Assembly: GCF_000238775.2 (NCBI RefSeq)
Contig: NZ_AFEJ02000001.1
Location: 2,542,001-2,606,000 of the forward strand
From: Acaryochloris sp. CCMEE 5410
GTDB taxonomy: Bacteria > Cyanobacteriota > Cyanobacteriia > Thermosynechococcales > Thermosynechococcaceae
Reading direction: 5' to 3'
DNA length: 64,000 nt
Shown here: positions 62,747 to 64,000 of the stretch, one piece after another
Position numbering within the stretch: position 1 is the first letter of the stretch
Layout of the letters: each line of letters opens with the position of its first letter
Translations under genes and position numbers: made by a program
The notes under the pieces: model-generated
The model's input: the letters and a program-made list of their open reading frames with translations, nothing else
Database searches by the model: none
What the model was told of the DNA's origin: nothing

Positions 62747-63196
62747 ATGATCTTAAATTTTAAACGATTTTGTAAATCCCTATTGGCCGTTGCCTTTGCA
62801 ACTGCCCTTGTTTTGACAAGTTTTAGCACAATTGCCCCTACTGCTTTAGCTGGGTCTGATACTGGAATTGTTATTGCTCAAGCTTCTAAATATACAGAAG
62901 GACTACAACCACTGTATGGGCGCCTATCTGAGCTAGAAGGATACGTTTCTGAAGGCGACTGGAACAATGTTCGCACCTTTATCCGTGGTCCCCTCGGTGA
63001 GCTTGGTCCCCTCTCTCGTCGTTTGGGTGATTCATTGCCTGCTGCAACACAAAAGAGTGGTCGTCGCACCATCAAATTGTTAGCTGACCACCTCAACAAG
63101 CTAGATGCAGCTGCTGCTAAGCGTAATTCCACCACTGCTTCTAAAGAGTATGATGCCGTTGTGTCTGCTTTTGATGCTGTTCTAGGTTTGTCTTAA
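62747..63196 (+). CDS. psbQ: PsbQ-like (CyanoQ) extrinsic photosystem II protein
   Basis: 149 residues with a signal peptide (SLLAVAFATALVLTSFSTIAPTALA) and a four-helix bundle typical of PsbQ: LQPLYGRLSELEGYVSEGDWNNVRTFIRGPLGELGPLSRRLGDSLP...TIKLLADHLNKLDAAAAKRN. PsbQ binds the lumenal side of photosystem II and supports oxygen evolution. Cyanobacterial PsbQ is normally a lipoprotein, but here no lipobox Cys is present near the cleavage site. Expressed alone, 190 bp after the aminopeptidase. Confidence 0.87.
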   Translation: MILNFKRFCKSLLAVAFATALVLTSFSTIAPTALAGSDTGIVIAQASKYTEGLQPLYGRLSELEGYVSEGDWNNVRTFIRGPLGELGPLSRRLGDSLPAATQKSGRRTIKLLADHLNKLDAAAAKRNSTTASKEYDAVVSAFDAVLGLS

Positions 63197-63319
63197 ATCT
63201 AGTCGTTCAAGCCAATTGTTGTTAAAGGGTGTCACGCAGCGCTCGCGAAGATCCACAAGCGTATCAATTGCAGGTTACATGCTGAATGATGCGATCGCTG
63301 CGATTCACTCTTTTTTTGT

Positions 63320-63347
63320 ACCTATTAATTTCCAGGATTTAATAGGT
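63320..63347. repeat. Inverted repeat between psbQ and the permease gene
   Basis: ACCTATTAA (63320-63328) and TTAATAGGT (63339-63347) form a 9-bp stem with a 10-base loop between convergent genes. A T-run precedes rather than follows it, so terminator function is uncertain. Confidence 0.45.
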
Positions 63348-63370
63348 GCGAAGTCTATCTAGTCTCAAAG

Positions 63371-64000
63371 CTAAACCAGCGGGAAATCCCAGGCAATTAA
63401 GCCCGTCCCCGACAACATCCGCATACTAATCACGAGTAATAATCCGGCAAAGATCGTTCGCAGCTTTTCAGGAGCAACGATACCGGCAAATTTAGCCCCT
63501 ATCGGTGCCCCCAGCATTGTAAACGGGGCCACTAACAATACTGCAGGCCAATAGACATATCCCGTTGACCAGGGAATGGCCGTTTGATTCCCGCTCAATA
63601 GTAAAAATGAAAGGGTTCCCACAATGGCGATGGGTAACGTGAAAGACGCAGAAGTCCCACTCGCTTTTTTCATGGGCAGGCCGCAATAGAGGAGAAACGG
63701 GACGCTCAGGGCACCGCCGCCAATCCCCAATACACCTGACTTAAACCCAATCACCATACCTACTGCACTGGTAGGCATAATGCCAGGAGCACCCACGGTC
63801 TGCTCCTCTGCTTCCTCAGATTTTTTCTCAAAAAATATTTTGGTAGAAACCACCAACAGAAAGATGCCAAAAATCAACTCTAGAATTTGGGTTGGCATCC
63901 GATTGGCCAATAAATTGCCACTCACTACCCCTACAGCAATACCCGCAATAATGGTGCGAAAAATAGACCATTGAATATGCTCTTGGCGATGGTGTGCCCA
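63371..64000 (-). CDS. TauE/SafE-family permease, partial (N-terminus outside window)
   Basis: The frame runs off the right end of the window. The visible C-terminal 209 residues contain multiple transmembrane helices (ILELIFGIFLLVVSTKIFF; AVGMVIGFKSGVLGIGGGALSVPFLLYCGLPM; FTLPIAIVGTLSFLLL; VYWPAVLLVAPFTMLGAPIGAKFAG), with the family motif GIGGGALSVPFL. TSUP/TauE proteins export sulfite, sulfoacetate or related anions across the inner membrane. The gene ends in a typical TM segment; nothing suggests truncation at the 3' side. Confidence 0.88.
   Translation of the reverse strand, partial: WAHHRQEHIQWSIFRTIIAGIAVGVVSGNLLANRMPTQILELIFGIFLLVVSTKIFFEKKSEEAEEQTVGAPGIMPTSAVGMVIGFKSGVLGIGGGALSVPFLLYCGLPMKKASGTSASFTLPIAIVGTLSFLLLSGNQTAIPWSTGYVYWPAVLLVAPFTMLGAPIGAKFAGIVAPEKLRTIFAGLLLVISMRMLSGTGLIAWDFPLV

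Overview
The window comes from a cyanobacterial chromosome. It holds photosystem II genes (psbV, psbV2, psbI, a psbQ-like gene), petJ (cytochrome c6), a one-helix high-light-inducible protein, the carboxysome shell gene ccmP, menG and tab2 homologues for photosystem I, a COP23-domain protein, and many copies of the cyanobacterial octamer GCGATCGC (HIP1). The psbV-psbV2-petJ cluster, which few cyanobacteria have, the lipoxygenase, the moderate GC content and the load of ankyrin and two-component genes fit an Acaryochloris-like organism. That assignment is inference; no rRNA gene is present to test it.

Layout. 0-1 kb: the 3' end of a lipoxygenase gene and a small transposon-like inverted-repeat element. 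1-7.3 kb: secreted protease/COP23 pair, GNAT acetyltransferase, pentapeptide protein, Hlip, Ap4A phosphorylase, clpS and a DUF2103 gene. 7.3-11.7 kb: a large SF1 helicase with a RelE-like N-terminus, coupled to a coiled-coil membrane protein, then trm1. 11.7-14.3 kb: small secreted and metabolic genes (Tudor/agenet-like repeats, SDR, ABM monooxygenase, ChaN-like). 14.4-17.5 kb: petJ, psbV2, psbV and accD. 18-24 kb: a 59-residue ORF, ferredoxin-sulfite reductase with a ribbon-helix-helix-like tail, a YhiN-type flavoprotein, ccmP, a pentapeptide protein and a J-domain protein. 24-32.2 kb: a signalling block (REC-GGDEF-EAL protein, Rcp1-like regulator, CHASE-PAS kinase, CBS-PAS kinase). 32.2-38.2 kb: an Lhr-like helicase, two overlapping ankyrin genes, an unknown gene and a Uma2 nuclease. 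38.3-40 kb: tab2 and menG.

40-44.2 kb is an accessory patch: a YefM/YoeB toxin-antitoxin pair, moaB, another ankyrin gene, an Imm7-type immunity gene split by an intact ISL3-family insertion sequence (clear terminal repeats and a perfect 8-bp target duplication), and a second immunity-like gene. 44-54.7 kb returns to scattered metabolic and hypothetical genes (serine hydrolase, two DUF4278 genes, polyphosphate glucokinase, TlpA-like protein, class IV aminotransferase, DUF1825, M23 peptidase, TMEM14, DUF1499, YjbQ). 54.7-64 kb: two large unknown proteins flanking psbI, an M1 aminopeptidase with HEAT repeats, the psbQ-like gene and the start-less end of a TauE/SafE permease.

The strongest candidates for something new are the RelE-like/helicase plus coiled-coil membrane protein pair, the IS-inactivated immunity gene within a toxin-less immunity patch, and the DNA-binding-like tail on sulfite reductase. 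No tRNA, rRNA or CRISPR array was recognised.
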